64,000 nucleotides of DNA from Dickeya dianthicola NCPPB 453 (GCF_000365305.1 NZ_CM001841.1:4008463-4072462), one strand, 5' to 3'. Counted from the first letter of the stretch, positions 1 through 9,592 are shown. The notes: generated from the letters alone by a model not told the origin. Numbers and translations are program-made.

Positions 1-603
1 CCGGACCTTCTGAAGGCGATTAGAGTAAAATATAAATTCCGTGAAAATGATAAAATCATCGGTATGTTCGGCTTTGTGAATGAATACAAAGGCCACTCAC
101 TGGCTATCAAGACGTTATCCTGCATGCCGAAAGGTTATAAATTAATGATCTTTGGCAGACAGCACCCTCAGACAATCAAGAATAACGAATTGGTTAACCA
201 TTACATTTCATCACTTCAACACCAGATTCATTGTGATAAAGTCTCGGACCGTGTCTTCTTCATGGGTGAATACGATAACGAAGATTTTATCAACCTTGCC
301 GGATCGGTTGACTACGTCTGGCTGCCATATGTGGAAAACGGTCAGGATGGTTCAGGCATCGCATCTATTTGTATGGACGTATCCAAGCAAGTGCTGTGTT
401 CTTCGTCATTTGCATTTGATGAATTATTCCGTCTAATTCCAGATTACAATAACTATTCACGGTTCGATATCGGTAACTATTTTGAACTGGCAACCAAAAC
501 AGTACGTTTTATTCCAACCAAGCCGAAACAACCACCATCCGAAGAGAAGAAATATACTCTACGGTCTCAAGCTGAGCTTTATATCAAGCTGTCAACAGAA
601 TAA
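1..603 (+). CDS. Glycosyltransferase, C-terminal part (partial)
   Basis: The reading frame is open from base 1, so the gene begins outside the window; about 200 residues are visible. A Rossmann-like stretch (IIGMFGFVNEYKGHSLAIK, then KLMIFGRQHP) and a later FFMGEY...INLAGSVDYVWLPY segment resemble the nucleotide-sugar-binding half of GT4/GT-B glycosyltransferases. The AT-rich base use, like the next gene's, is typical of surface-polysaccharide clusters. A short hairpin and the next glycosyltransferase follow. The acceptor sugar cannot be read from the sequence. An alternative is a GT-B-like protein of another family. Confidence 0.6.
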   Translation, partial: PDLLKAIRVKYKFRENDKIIGMFGFVNEYKGHSLAIKTLSCMPKGYKLMIFGRQHPQTIKNNELVNHYISSLQHQIHCDKVSDRVFFMGEYDNEDFINLAGSVDYVWLPYVENGQDGSGIASICMDVSKQVLCSSSFAFDELFRLIPDYNNYSRFDIGNYFELATKTVRFIPTKPKQPPSEEKKYTLRSQAELYIKLSTE

Positions 604-610
604 AACGAAA

Positions 611-634
611 GAGCCGCCTCTTTACCGGCGGCTC
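611..634 (+). terminator. Intergenic hairpin between the two glycosyltransferase genes
   Basis: A perfect 8-bp stem, GAGCCGCC / GGCGGCTC, encloses an 8-base loop. It lies just after the stop codon at 601-603 and about 20 bases before the next start codon. Only a short T-rich stretch (GTTATCTT) follows, so it may be a weak terminator or an mRNA-stabilising hairpin. Confidence 0.45.
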
Positions 635-653
635 GTTATCTTCTGGGAAAAAC

Positions 654-1781
654 ATGATTAATGTTCTGCATTTTTATAAAACCTACTACCCCTATACTTA
701 TGGCGGAATTGAGCAAGTTATATATCAACTTTGTGAGGGTGCGGCCCATCATGGCATTAACTCAACAGTTGAGTATATCGCACCTAATAAAGACAGTGGC
801 ATAGAACCGTTTCATCACCATAACATCACCTGCGACCATAAATTTTTCGAAATATCCTCTACCCCTTTTTCCTTATCATCGATAAGAAAATTCAAAAAGC
901 TGGCAGAATCCGCAGATATCATTCACTACCACTTTCCTTACCCTTTTGCTGATATGCTGCATTTTATTTGCAAAATTAAAAAGCCGACAGTCGTCAGCTA
1001 TCACTCTGATATTCTAAAACAGAAGTATCTGCTGAAATTGTATAAACCACTGATGTACCATTTTTTAGATTCGGTAACATCGATTGTAGCAACGTCGCCA
1101 AACTATCTGGCCACAAGTGAGACGCTACAAAAATTCAGCTATAAAACCTCGGTGATTCCTATTGGGCTGGATACTTGTGCTCATCAGGTTATTGATAATG
1201 ACAATAAGCTGAAATGGCAAAAAATCTTACCCGAACGTTTTCTGCTTTTCATCGGAAATTTAAGGTATTACAAAGGTCTGAGCACGCTATTAGATGCTAT
1301 AGAAAATAGCCCGGAAATAAACATTGTTATTATTGGAGCCGGGCCTCAGGAAAGGCAGTTAAAAGAACAAGTATCAAGAAAAAATATTGAAAATATCTAT
1401 TTTCTTGGCGCACTGCCTGACAACGATAAAAACACATTACTTGAGCTTTGCTTGGGTATTGTTTTCCCGTCTCAATTACGAACAGAGGCGTTTGGCATCA
1501 CCCTGCTGGAAGGGGCAATGCATGGTAAACCGCTGATTTCCTGTGAAATCGGCACCGGCACATCTTTTATTAACCTTGACCGTCAAACCGGAATTGTCGT
1601 GCCGCCATCGGATCCGGCAAAACTGCGTGAAGCGATGAAATACCTGTGGATGAATCCGGAAAAAGCACAGGAAATGGGCCAGAACGCCCAAAAACGATTC
1701 CATGAGTTATTCACGGCTGAAAAAATGGTGAATGACTACGTCAACCTTTACCAAAAGATTCTGCACAGGGATCACGTATAG
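654..1781 (+). CDS. Glycosyltransferase family 4 protein
   Basis: This 375-residue protein is full length for a GT-B retaining glycosyltransferase. The N-terminal MINVLHFYKTYYPYTYGGIE contains the glycine-rich acceptor-side loop. The C-terminal half has FIGNLRYYKGLSTLLDAI, VIIGAGPQ and the nucleotide-sugar-binding EAFGITLLEGAMHGKPLI segment, which carries the family's E-x7-E motif. It follows another glycosyltransferase fragment on the same strand, which suggests an O-antigen or exopolysaccharide cluster. Base composition is clearly more AT-rich than the genes to the right, consistent with lateral acquisition of the cluster. Mannosyltransferases are the commonest relatives, but the specificity is not established. 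Confidence 0.85.
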   Translation: MINVLHFYKTYYPYTYGGIEQVIYQLCEGAAHHGINSTVEYIAPNKDSGIEPFHHHNITCDHKFFEISSTPFSLSSIRKFKKLAESADIIHYHFPYPFADMLHFICKIKKPTVVSYHSDILKQKYLLKLYKPLMYHFLDSVTSIVATSPNYLATSETLQKFSYKTSVIPIGLDTCAHQVIDNDNKLKWQKILPERFLLFIGNLRYYKGLSTLLDAIENSPEINIVIIGAGPQERQLKEQVSRKNIENIYFLGALPDNDKNTLLELCLGIVFPSQLRTEAFGITLLEGAMHGKPLISCEIGTGTSFINLDRQTGIVVPPSDPAKLREAMKYLWMNPEKAQEMGQNAQKRFHELFTAEKMVNDYVNLYQKILHRDHV

Positions 1782-1827
1782 TCATCCCTTCTTCCGCCGG
1801 CAAGGATGCCTGATTTCCGCGTTATCA

Positions 1828-2754
1828 TCAGTAACTTTTATCGAAATCCACCTCTCCCGCTAACGCCAGCCCTTGCCGGAAACGCGGCAAGTTGTCCAGA
1901 AACAATTTGCCCAAACGGGCGGGCACCAGCGGCCCAGCGACATGTGCGGTGATAGTGAGGTTCGGCGTGCGCCAGAATGGGTGATCGCCCGGCAGAGGCT
2001 CCTGTCGAAACACATCCAGTACCGCGCCGGCAATCCGCCCCTGGTACAACGCGGCGCACAAATCCGTATCCACCACCGCAGCGCCACGGCCAACGTTGAT
2101 AAACAACGCCGAAGGTTTCATCGCAGCAAACACGCCGGCATGATAGATATCGGTTGTGGCTGGCGTATCCGGCAAAATGTTGATGACGTAATCTGCTGAC
2201 GCCACCGCCGGCACAAGCGACGACAGCCCCTCTACCCGTGCAAACATCGGCATCTCACGTGGTGAATAAGCAACGCCGTACGGCTCCACGCCAAAAGGCT
2301 GCAAAAAAGCCGCCACCTCCCGGCCAATCTCCCCCGCACCGACAATCAGCACCCGACGCCCGAACAATGACCCCGGCAATAACTTTTTCCATTCGCCGCA
2401 TTGCTGACTCCGCAACCGTTGCGACAAGTGAAGTTCATGCTGCAACAGGTAAGCCAGCACGTATTCAGCAATAGGTTGACCAAACACCCCGACGGCCCGG
2501 CTCAGCCGATAATCACGCGGCAACGCCTCAGCCAGTAAAGGTTTATAGCCGGCCCAAGTCGATTGCAACCAGCGAGGTTTCACCCCCTGAGCCAGCAATT
2601 GGGCAGCCTTATCCGGCTCACCCACCCAGATATCACAGGTCGCGGCCTGAGCTGCCTCACCTGAGCCTATCACCAACGGTAAGCCCGGCGCCGCTTCATG
2701 CAGCACGTCCCGTAGCGCATCCGCACGGGAATCCAACAGCAGAATGGGTGTCAT
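1828..2754 (-). CDS. D-2-hydroxyacid dehydrogenase, NAD(P)-binding
   Basis: A 308-residue protein of the D-isomer-specific 2-hydroxyacid dehydrogenase family. It interconverts 2-keto and D-2-hydroxy acids such as glyoxylate/hydroxypyruvate and glycolate/glycerate. The Rossmann motif VLIVGAGEIGREVA sits near residue 135. The substrate Arg is in INVGRGA, the Glu in DVFRQEPL and the catalytic His in TITAHVAG, in the usual order. The N-terminal substrate domain is shorter than in SerA and there is no ACT domain, which points to a GhrA-like enzyme. It converges with the glycosyltransferase gene and stands alone. Confidence 0.85.
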   Translation of the reverse strand: MTPILLLDSRADALRDVLHEAAPGLPLVIGSGEAAQAATCDIWVGEPDKAAQLLAQGVKPRWLQSTWAGYKPLLAEALPRDYRLSRAVGVFGQPIAEYVLAYLLQHELHLSQRLRSQQCGEWKKLLPGSLFGRRVLIVGAGEIGREVAAFLQPFGVEPYGVAYSPREMPMFARVEGLSSLVPAVASADYVINILPDTPATTDIYHAGVFAAMKPSALFINVGRGAAVVDTDLCAALYQGRIAGAVLDVFRQEPLPGDHPFWRTPNLTITAHVAGPLVPARLGKLFLDNLPRFRQGLALAGEVDFDKSY

Positions 2755-2882
2755 GTTCGTCGTCTATGGAAAACTCATGCGACGATAATATATGAAATCG
2801 AGATGACGCCAAATAGCAGTAGCTTATGACTGAGATTGTTTGGGAGACGACAAGAAAAACAAGAAAAAACAGAGAGAAAACT

Positions 2883-2958
<76 letters not shown>

Positions 2959-3252
2959 ATAGGATGGTTATTCAAAGCGCCTTGAAGCATCTAATTCTTT
3001 GTAACCAACTGATTAGAAAGGCTTTAACACTTTAAGGCGTTCGGAATGGCGCTGATTATGGACCGGTTATCCCGCTATGGCAAGTGCTTTTTCGTGCCTT
3101 CAGTTTCGTTTGTTTATAATATCGCCAGCCGATCATCTTACCCTGCGATGATGGTCGATAAGCGCTCTGGTTGTACTGATACCCATCTGAACAACCTGAT
3201 TTCGTCTTTTTTTGAGCGCTTCGGGCCTGTTTCTAATGGGCTAATAAATCAT

Positions 3253-3969
3253 TCAGGAAACGCCGGGCACGTGGATGCCGAGGAGCGGTGAAAAATTTTC
3301 CGGTGTGGCTTTTTCCAGGATTTGCCCCTGATCCATAAACCAGATGGTATCGGCAACGTCACGGGCAAAATTCATTTCATGCGTGACGCATATCATCGTC
3401 ATCCCTTCCTTCGCCAGCCCACGCATGGCGTTCAGCACCTCACCGACCATTTCCGGATCCAGCGCGGATGTCGGTTCATCAAATAGCATCACCGGCGGTT
3501 TCATTGCCAAAGCTCTGGCGATCGCTACCCGTTGCTGCTGGCCGCCAGAAAGCTGCGCCGGATAAGCATCCGCTTTATGTGACAGACCTACGCGCTCCAG
3601 CAATTCCCCCGCATATTTTCGGGCTTCGGCACGTTTTACGCCAAGCACCTTGACCGGCGACATCATGATATTTTCCAGCACCGAAACATGCGGAAACAGA
3701 TTGAAGCTCTGGAACACAAAGCCGATACGAGTACGAAGCTGATTCAGCCGCGTACTGGTACCATGAATATCGATACCATCAAACAGAATCTGCCCTTGCT
3801 CTATCGGCTCAAGACGATTCACGGTGCGGATGAGCGTCGACTTCCCCGATCCCGATGGGCCGCACACCACAACCACCTCACCAGTCTTAATCTCGGCACT
3901 CACCTCGGTCAGGGCCTGATATTCCCCGTACCATTTATTCACCTGGTTAAACAGAATGATTGGTCGCAT
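3253..3969 (-). CDS. Polar amino-acid ABC transporter, ATP-binding subunit
   Basis: A 238-residue GlnQ/HisP-type ATPase that powers uptake through the two membrane subunits encoded just upstream. Walker A is GPSGSGKST near residue 38, the Q-loop is FQSFNLFPH, the signature is [15 protein letters not shown] and Walker B is [13 protein letters not shown], followed by the switch His in CVTHEM. It is the last gene of a minus-strand run (permease, permease, ATPase) with a 9-base gap. The binding protein is probably the one encoded at 12162-13001. The linked pxpABC genes suggest 5-oxoproline or another glutamate-type substrate, but this is an inference. Confidence 0.92.
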   Translation of the reverse strand: MRPIILFNQVNKWYGEYQALTEVSAEIKTGEVVVVCGPSGSGKSTLIRTVNRLEPIEQGQILFDGIDIHGTSTRLNQLRTRIGFVFQSFNLFPHVSVLENIMMSPVKVLGVKRAEARKYAGELLERVGLSHKADAYPAQLSGGQQQRVAIARALAMKPPVMLFDEPTSALDPEMVGEVLNAMRGLAKEGMTMICVTHEMNFARDVADTIWFMDQGQILEKATPENFSPLLGIHVPGVS

Positions 3970-3978
3970 GGTCGTTCC

Positions 3979-4740
3979 TTATTGAGATTGTGATGGTGAT
4001 TTGCTGAGAACCAACGGCGGGACGAGGTTTCCCGTGGCAGATTGCGCACGCCGCCGTTTGGCGGCGATACGGATTTCCAGCCGATTTGCCAGCCATGTCA
4101 GGCTGAAATTGATGAGGTAGTAGCTCAGAGCAACAATCGCAAAGACCTGAAAAGGCTTAGTCAACAACTGGTTACTGACCTGGTTAGCCGCATAGGTTAA
4201 TTCTGGAACGTTGATGACGTAACCCAGCGTACTGTCTTTGATAATCGAGACTACTTGCGTGACCAGGCTCGGCAGCGCGTTGTACAGAGCTTGCGGCAGG
4301 ATCACCAGACGCAACGCCCTGATATGCCCCATTCCCAAGGCTCGGGAGGCTTCATACTGGCCGGATGGCAGCGCCTGGATACCACCACGCACAATTTCAG
4401 CAATATAGGTACTCTCATAAATCACCAGCGTACATAGCATGGTATTGAGACCGCTGATGTTATGACCGATAAGCAGCGGGACGCAGAAATAGGTCCAGAA
4501 CACCACCATCATCAGCGGTATCCCACGCAGCAGATAGACCCAACAGGTGGCAGGCCAGCTCAGCCAGCGCCACGGAGAGAGACGCGCCAGGCACAGCAGC
4601 ACGCCGACCGGGAAGGCGAAGATCACTGCCAGCAGGGACACCAGCAAGGTACACAGCACCCCGCCCAACGGGCCGTTGGGATATTGCCCCATCAGCAGCA
4701 GCAGGCCGTTATCGTGCAGAATCGTGAAAAAATCGAACAT
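3979..4740 (-). CDS. Amino-acid ABC transporter permease (HisM/GltK type)
   Basis: A 253-residue inner-membrane protein with about five hydrophobic segments. It has the His/Glu/Gln/Arg permease loop (AEIVRGGIQALPSGQYEASRALGM), where the EAA-type helix contacts the ATPase. It lies 5 bases downstream of a second permease and 9 bases upstream of the ATPase gene, so the three form one transporter. The C-terminal tail (AAKRRRAQSATG) is cytoplasmic and basic. Substrate not determined. Confidence 0.9.
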   Translation of the reverse strand: MFDFFTILHDNGLLLLMGQYPNGPLGGVLCTLLVSLLAVIFAFPVGVLLCLARLSPWRWLSWPATCWVYLLRGIPLMMVVFWTYFCVPLLIGHNISGLNTMLCTLVIYESTYIAEIVRGGIQALPSGQYEASRALGMGHIRALRLVILPQALYNALPSLVTQVVSIIKDSTLGYVINVPELTYAANQVSNQLLTKPFQVFAIVALSYYLINFSLTWLANRLEIRIAAKRRRAQSATGNLVPPLVLSKSPSQSQ

Positions 4741-4745
4741 AATTA

Positions 4746-5441
4746 TTACCTCGCGTACACGCGCTGGAAACGGCGCGCCAGCAGTGCGCCGACGCCCATC
4801 AGCACCAAGGAGAAAGCAAGGTAGCCGGCCGTCGTCACCACATAAGCTTCAAAGGTACGGAAGGTCTGGTTTTCAATATTGCGCGTAACGTAAGTCAGCT
4901 CAGCAACACCAATCACCATGGCAAGACTGGTATTTTTAAACAACAGCACGCTGTGGTTGATGATTGACGGCAGCGCATTACGTATTCCCTGCGGCAAGCT
5001 CACCAGCCACATCGCCCGCATGTAGCTCATCCCCAGCGCCCGAGCCGCTTCATTCTGACCGTGAGGAATCGCGCGCAGGCCGCTGCGAATATCCTCAGAG
5101 AAATAGGCCGCCTGACAAACTCCCAGCGCGACCAGCGAGAACAGAAATTCAGCATTAAATCCATTAATCCACATCTGCAACGATTCCGGCAACACTGTGG
5201 GTATTGCGAAATACCACATCATCAGTTGGATTAATGTCGGTACGTTTCGATGATAGGAAACATAGGCCGCCACCAGTAATTGCGCGGTGCGCTTATTGCT
5301 CAGACGGACAACCACCAACGCCAGCGCAATGAACATGGCTAACAGCCAGGCACCCAGCGCCAGTTCCAGAGTGACCACCGTGCCATCAATAATCATCTGA
5401 CCAAAATGGTCAGTCATCACGGAGCTGAAATCGAGTGCCAT
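4746..5441 (-). CDS. Amino-acid ABC transporter permease (GltJ type)
   Basis: A 231-residue membrane subunit of the polar amino-acid uptake family. The N-terminal helix (VVTLELALGAWLLAMFIALALV) and the loop SEDIRSGLRAIPHGQNEAARALGM are characteristic. It is probably the heterodimer partner of the permease encoded 5 bases downstream. It lies 22 bases after the SDR gene, which suggests one transcript with it. Confidence 0.9.
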   Translation of the reverse strand: MALDFSSVMTDHFGQMIIDGTVVTLELALGAWLLAMFIALALVVVRLSNKRTAQLLVAAYVSYHRNVPTLIQLMMWYFAIPTVLPESLQMWINGFNAEFLFSLVALGVCQAAYFSEDIRSGLRAIPHGQNEAARALGMSYMRAMWLVSLPQGIRNALPSIINHSVLLFKNTSLAMVIGVAELTYVTRNIENQTFRTFEAYVVTTAGYLAFSLVLMGVGALLARRFQRVYAR

Positions 5442-5463
5442 CTTCCCTCCTCGTTCCTGTCAT

Positions 5464-6216
5464 TCAGGACACACGCTCGCCGGGGCGCATGGTGGAAAGT
5501 CCACCGGGCACCTGCAGCGTCGGCGTGATTTCGATATTGCCGATATTGACCGCGATCGGAGCAGAAAGCGCGAAGGCTACGCAATCGGCAATGTCCTTCG
5601 CTTCCGGCAGCTCAAACCCGTCAATAAAGCGTCGGCGCGCGTCCTCATGATCCCCAGAAACGTTGCCGAAGATATCAGTCGCCACCCTGCCCGGACAGAT
5701 CTCGGTAACGCGCACCCGTTTGCCGTAACAATCAACACGCAACTGGCGCGACAACGCGTGGACACCCGCTTTGGTGGCGTGATAAATCGAGTTACCGTTG
5801 AAATTGTAGATAGCGGCGATCGAGGTGATGTTAATCACGTGACCGCAATCGCGTTCTACCATTCCCGGCACCAACAAACGACACAGGTGCAGTACCGCAC
5901 GCAAATTGACGTCTACCTGGGTATCCACCGTCTCTTCATCCGCCTGGAGAATCGACCCTGGATGGGAGACACCGGCATTATTCACCAGAATATCCACCGC
6001 TAAATCACGACACAGCGCGGTCAGGGCTTCCAGGTCGCCGACATCAACGGCGTGAGGAATACAGCCGGTGCGGTCAGCCAGCGCAGCCAACTGCTCGCGA
6101 CGTCGCGCGACCGCGTGGACAACAATCCCTTCCTGACAAAGGCGTTCAACAATCGCTTCCCCCATACCGGCCGAGGCGCCGGTGACCAGGGCCACGTTAT
6201 AATCTGAAAATGGCAT
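5464..6216 (-). CDS. SDR-family oxidoreductase (YdfG-like)
   Basis: A 250-residue classical short-chain dehydrogenase. The NAD(P)-binding TGASAGMG is at residues 12-19, NNAG is near residue 80, the catalytic Ser is in INITSIAA and the YHATK motif supplies Tyr and Lys. An Arg-rich RRREQL after the second strand (VVHAVARRREQ) suggests NADP preference. The length and motifs resemble 3-hydroxy acid / serine dehydrogenases of the YdfG type. It sits between a BCCP-like gene and a transporter gene set, so it may oxidise or reduce a compound brought in by that transporter. The substrate is unknown. Confidence 0.85.
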   Translation of the reverse strand: MPFSDYNVALVTGASAGMGEAIVERLCQEGIVVHAVARRREQLAALADRTGCIPHAVDVGDLEALTALCRDLAVDILVNNAGVSHPGSILQADEETVDTQVDVNLRAVLHLCRLLVPGMVERDCGHVINITSIAAIYNFNGNSIYHATKAGVHALSRQLRVDCYGKRVRVTEICPGRVATDIFGNVSGDHEDARRRFIDGFELPEAKDIADCVAFALSAPIAVNIGNIEITPTLQVPGGLSTMRPGERVS

Positions 6217-6331
6217 ATGATCCTCTTACGTTGCGGCAAACTGGCTGCCTGCCTTTTATGTTTATTTCTGACTGTATGCAGTTATGAACGACGGGTATAA
6301 GACATAAATGATGTGATGTAATAAGGGGGTC

Positions 6332-6775
6332 TTATAATTTCCCGACGGCTGGCGTCAGCGGCAGCAGCAGCGCGATTTCACTACCGTACTCCAGCTGCTG
6401 ATCTGCCTGCGCGACGATGCTTTCCACCGTTGCATCAACCGGGCTGCGCACGGGTAAATAGAGTGGCCCCACTCGCACCAGCGCCAGCAGGGCGTGCGGT
6501 TTAATTCGTTGACCGGGCTGAATAAAAGCATCGCCGTGGCTGGGATGACTCAGTAGCAGACGGCCAGGTATCGGCGAGCAAACCGGAAGTAATGACGCTT
6601 CCCGCTCAACCGTTATCGCAAGAGGCGGAACCGCCGTCTTAGCCACAGCATCGTTGGGAAAACGCAGGCGAACCGACCAGCGCGCGCCGCGCCACTCAAT
6701 CTCCTGTAATCCGGCGTGTTGCATCTTCAGCGCCAACTGGCGCACATCCTTAAGGACTCTCAGTTCTTTTTCCAT
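6332..6775 (-). CDS. BCCP-like (biotinyl/lipoyl-fold) protein lacking the biotin lysine
   Basis: A 147-residue protein laid out like the biotin carboxyl carrier protein AccB: an N-terminal helical part, a linker, and a C-terminal biotinyl/lipoyl fold (residues about 65-142: SPIPGRLLLSHPSHGDAFIQPGQ...SPVDATVESIVAQ). The hairpin that should carry the MKM biotinylation motif reads VRVGPLYL instead, so the acceptor Lys is missing. Pxp loci elsewhere often carry accB/accC-like genes, but no accC is present here. It may be a structural relic or a non-biotinylated scaffold. A 115-base gap separates it from the SDR gene. Confidence 0.7.
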   Translation of the reverse strand: MEKELRVLKDVRQLALKMQHAGLQEIEWRGARWSVRLRFPNDAVAKTAVPPLAITVEREASLLPVCSPIPGRLLLSHPSHGDAFIQPGQRIKPHALLALVRVGPLYLPVRSPVDATVESIVAQADQQLEYGSEIALLLPLTPAVGKL

Positions 6776-6780
6776 CAGGG

Positions 6781-6829
6781 TTCCATCACAGCATCAGGGC
6801 TTCATCACAGCATCAGGGTTTCATCACGG
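6781..6829. repeat. 19-bp tandem duplication just upstream of the BCCP-like gene
   Basis: Two 19-bp units (6781-6799, 6800-6818) differ by only two bases and a partial third follows. The core is CATCACAGCATCAGGG. They lie a few bases upstream of the start codon at 6775, in its 5' untranslated region. Confidence 0.8.
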
Positions 6830-6950
6830 TAATAGTCGTCAGCACGCGACGGCGCCGCCCACTAACGTTTTCACTCTAGGTTTTTACTCTAGCGCGAGCG
6901 CGTATCGGGGTTATAAGAGGGTTTCGCTTTAAGGTGATAAGGGCGGCTTA

Positions 6951-7874
6951 TCATCTAACCAGCGTCAATGGACGATTATCCGCCGTGCGCCGCGCCATCA
7001 ATGACAGCAGTATCGATTTCACCGCTTCCGCCGGCTGAGATAACGGCAAATGATCGGACATGCAGAAGGAAAGCGAGGTTAACACCTCGGGAGCGACGAT
7101 TTTCGCCATCCAGGCATTGGCGGGCTTGAGCATAGCGCGGGCGGCCGACTCCGGCATGATAGTACAACCCAACCCCGCCGCCAGCGCCGCGTTGAGTGTG
7201 GTCTGCGACTCAATTTCACACTTCACCCGATAGCTCAAACCAACATGGGTAAAGGCGTCATCTGCTGCTTTGCGCATAATGTTATAGATCCGCGGTAAAA
7301 ACAGGTCATAGCGGACGACCTCAGCGAGCGGGATCTCATGTTTTGGTTCAAGCAGCGCGTGCGGACAGAGAAAATAAAGTTCTTCTTTCATCAACGGGAT
7401 AAAGCGCAAACCATGAATATCACGATTATCGTAAATGACCGCCATATCCATCCGGCCATTCATAATTAATTCGCTCAGGGTCGTGCCGAAATTCTCATTG
7501 AAATAAAGCACGATGCCCGGATGCAGGCGCTGGACTTCCGTCAGCAGAGGGATCGCCAACTGCTGTGCTGCGGTTCCCGGCGCCAGCCCGACGGATACCT
7601 GACCCGTCAGCGCTTTTCCCGCCCCATCGATCGCACTTTGAGCCTGATCGCATTGACGCAGAATCGCCTGAGCGTGGGTATACAGAATTTTACCGGCATC
7701 GGTTGGCGTCACGCCGCGTTTGGTACGGATCAACAATTGCTGATTGACCTCGCCCTCCAGGGTAGCAAGCTGCTGGCTGAGCGCAGGCTGCGCAATATGC
7801 AGAATATCAGCAGCTTGAGTCAGGCTACCGACATCAACAATTTTAATGAAATATTTCAGACGGCGAAGGTTCAT
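6951..7874 (-). CDS. LysR-family regulator, Nac-like
   Basis: A 307-residue LysR-type transcription factor. The N-terminal winged helix (MNLRRLKYFIKIVDVGSLTQAADILHIAQPALSQQ in part) closely follows Nac, the nitrogen assimilation control protein. This includes the segment LLIRTKRGVTPTDAGKILY and the later QVSVGLAPGTAA and IMPESAARAML of the effector domain. Nac normally links low nitrogen (NtrC, sigma-54) to sigma-70 nitrogen-supply genes. Here it sits between an amino-acid/5-oxoproline gene set and a divergent aminotransferase gene. It may therefore be a dedicated paralogue rather than the global Nac; I leave the symbol empty for that reason. Confidence 0.75.
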   Translation of the reverse strand: MNLRRLKYFIKIVDVGSLTQAADILHIAQPALSQQLATLEGEVNQQLLIRTKRGVTPTDAGKILYTHAQAILRQCDQAQSAIDGAGKALTGQVSVGLAPGTAAQQLAIPLLTEVQRLHPGIVLYFNENFGTTLSELIMNGRMDMAVIYDNRDIHGLRFIPLMKEELYFLCPHALLEPKHEIPLAEVVRYDLFLPRIYNIMRKAADDAFTHVGLSYRVKCEIESQTTLNAALAAGLGCTIMPESAARAMLKPANAWMAKIVAPEVLTSLSFCMSDHLPLSQPAEAVKSILLSLMARRTADNRPLTLVR

Positions 7875-8324
7875 AACGGCGGTCCCGCATCAGGAGGCAT
7901 ACCTGATAACAGGCAAGATCGATGCCAGAATGAATAAATTCACGAATACCGCGGTCCGGGCCATGATGGGCGACGATCATTTTCGTCAAACGACCGTCAG
8001 TTTGCATCATACAAGTGCATTGCCGCTTTATGGCAAATAGACCTCGGCCGCTTTCCCGTTCTTTAACCGTTTTAACCGTTATCCGCTTTAACCATGCCGG
8101 AACGTATTAACATCTCGCCGCGTTAACATCCAAGCGTACCGGCATCCAACCATCGCATTGCGTTATGTCCCCACAACAAAGCGCTATTAGCGGCCAACCT
8201 TTTCCCAACCCTATTCTCTGCGAATGTCATCTTTTTTGCGTTTGTTGACAACCTGTCGCCGCACGCGGCGGAATAATTGCGCTGCGTGACGGTTTGCTGC
8301 CCTGCAACCTGGAACTACTGTCCC
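7875..8324. promoter_or_regulatory. Divergent intergenic region, Nac-like regulator / aminotransferase
   Basis: This 450-base stretch holds no convincing gene. An inverted repeat ATCAGG-N7-CCTGAT at 7889-7907 lies 15 bases upstream of the LysR-type start codon and could be an autoregulatory site. Further on is a low-complexity run of TTTAACCG repeats (about 8060-8095). No promoter could be assigned with confidence. Confidence 0.35.
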
Positions 8325-9527
8325 ATGCCTGAAATAGCCGATCGTCTTAAAAATGTTACCGTATCCGCTTCCGTCGCCATGACTCAGAAAGCGCGCGATC
8401 TCGCCGCGCAAGGTATCGATGTCGTCGGGCTCTCTACCGGCGAACCGGACTTCCCGACCCCAGACCATGTTATCGATGCGGCTCTGGCTGCCGCTCGTGC
8501 AGGTGATACCCGCTACCCGCCAACGGATGGTACTCCTGCCTTGCGCGCCGCCATTCAGCGGAAGTTCCGCCGCGACAACGAACTGCATTACGATATTGGC
8601 CAGATTCTGACCGCTGGCGGCGCCAGACAAATCATCTTCAACGCCATGATGGCCACGATTAACGCCGGCGATGAAGTGGTGATCCCGATGCCATCGTGGA
8701 TTAGCTACGCCGATATCGTCACATTCGCCGGCGGCACGCCGGTTCCAGTCAAATGCCATGAAGAGAACGGTTTCAAACCATTGCCGGAAGATGTAGACGC
8801 CGTCATCACGCCGAAAACCAAGTGGTTACTGCTGAATTACCCCAGCAACCCCACCGGATCCGTCGCGACACAGCCTGAATTGCAGGCGTTGGGCAAAATG
8901 CTGCTACGTCATCCGCAAGTATGGATCATGACCGATGATATTTATGAGCACCTGCTGTACGACGGCGTGAAATTCTGGACATTGGCGCAAGTAGAGCCAC
9001 GGCTATACGAGCGTGTATTGACGGTGAACGGCGTTTCCAAAGCGTATTCAATGACTGGCTGGCGTCTGGGCTTTTGCGGCGGTCCACTCGCGCTGATCAA
9101 GGCTATGAGCAACGTGAATACCCAGAATAGCGGCGGCGTGTCCACGCTGGCCCAGGCAGGCTCAGTCGCCGCGCTTGACGGCCCGCAGGATTTGCTGGCT
9201 GAACGGGCGGAGATTTACCGCCAGCGTCGCGATTATGTGCTGGAACGTCTCGCTTCGGTACCAGGTCTGCATTGCCATAAACCCCAGGGAGCATTTTATC
9301 TGTTCGTTAATATCGCTGATTTTATTGGTAAAACAAGCGCTGGCGGGCGGTACATTGCCAACGATACCGATTTCGTCATGGCGCTAATCGAAGAACAACA
9401 CGTCGTTACGGTGCAAGGCGCCGCCTATGGAATGAGCCCTTATTTCCGCCTTTCTTACGCTACCAGCATGGAGCGCCTGCAAACTGGCTGCGATCGTATC
9501 GCCGTCTTCTGTACGGGCTGCCGTTAA
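8325..9527 (+). CDS. PLP-dependent class I aminotransferase (aspartate aminotransferase-like)
   Basis: A 400-residue enzyme of the AAT class I-beta group, which moves amino groups between amino acids and 2-oxo acids. Visible landmarks are GLSTGEPDFPTPDH near residue 35, NYPSNPTGS, TDDIYEHLLYD, and the PLP lysine in VNGVSKAYSMTGWRLG. The late RLSYATS carries the carboxylate-binding Arg. I chose ATG 8325 because homologues begin about there with a short helix, MPEIADRLKNV; the frame continues 16 codons further up without a better ribosome site. It is transcribed away from the Nac-like regulator and converges on pxpA. Confidence 0.88.
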   Translation: MPEIADRLKNVTVSASVAMTQKARDLAAQGIDVVGLSTGEPDFPTPDHVIDAALAAARAGDTRYPPTDGTPALRAAIQRKFRRDNELHYDIGQILTAGGARQIIFNAMMATINAGDEVVIPMPSWISYADIVTFAGGTPVPVKCHEENGFKPLPEDVDAVITPKTKWLLLNYPSNPTGSVATQPELQALGKMLLRHPQVWIMTDDIYEHLLYDGVKFWTLAQVEPRLYERVLTVNGVSKAYSMTGWRLGFCGGPLALIKAMSNVNTQNSGGVSTLAQAGSVAALDGPQDLLAERAEIYRQRRDYVLERLASVPGLHCHKPQGAFYLFVNIADFIGKTSAGGRYIANDTDFVMALIEEQHVVTVQGAAYGMSPYFRLSYATSMERLQTGCDRIAVFCTGCR

Positions 9528-9592
9528 GCAACACCGGTACTGAAAACGAAACACCGTTCAGTTAATCATTCGTGCAAACGGCCTTTTTTAAC

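Noticed and set aside
3046..3291. 81-codon frame between tRNA-Gly and the transporter ATPase gene
   Set aside because: No ribosome site or recognisable motif, and its end overlaps the certain ATPase gene.
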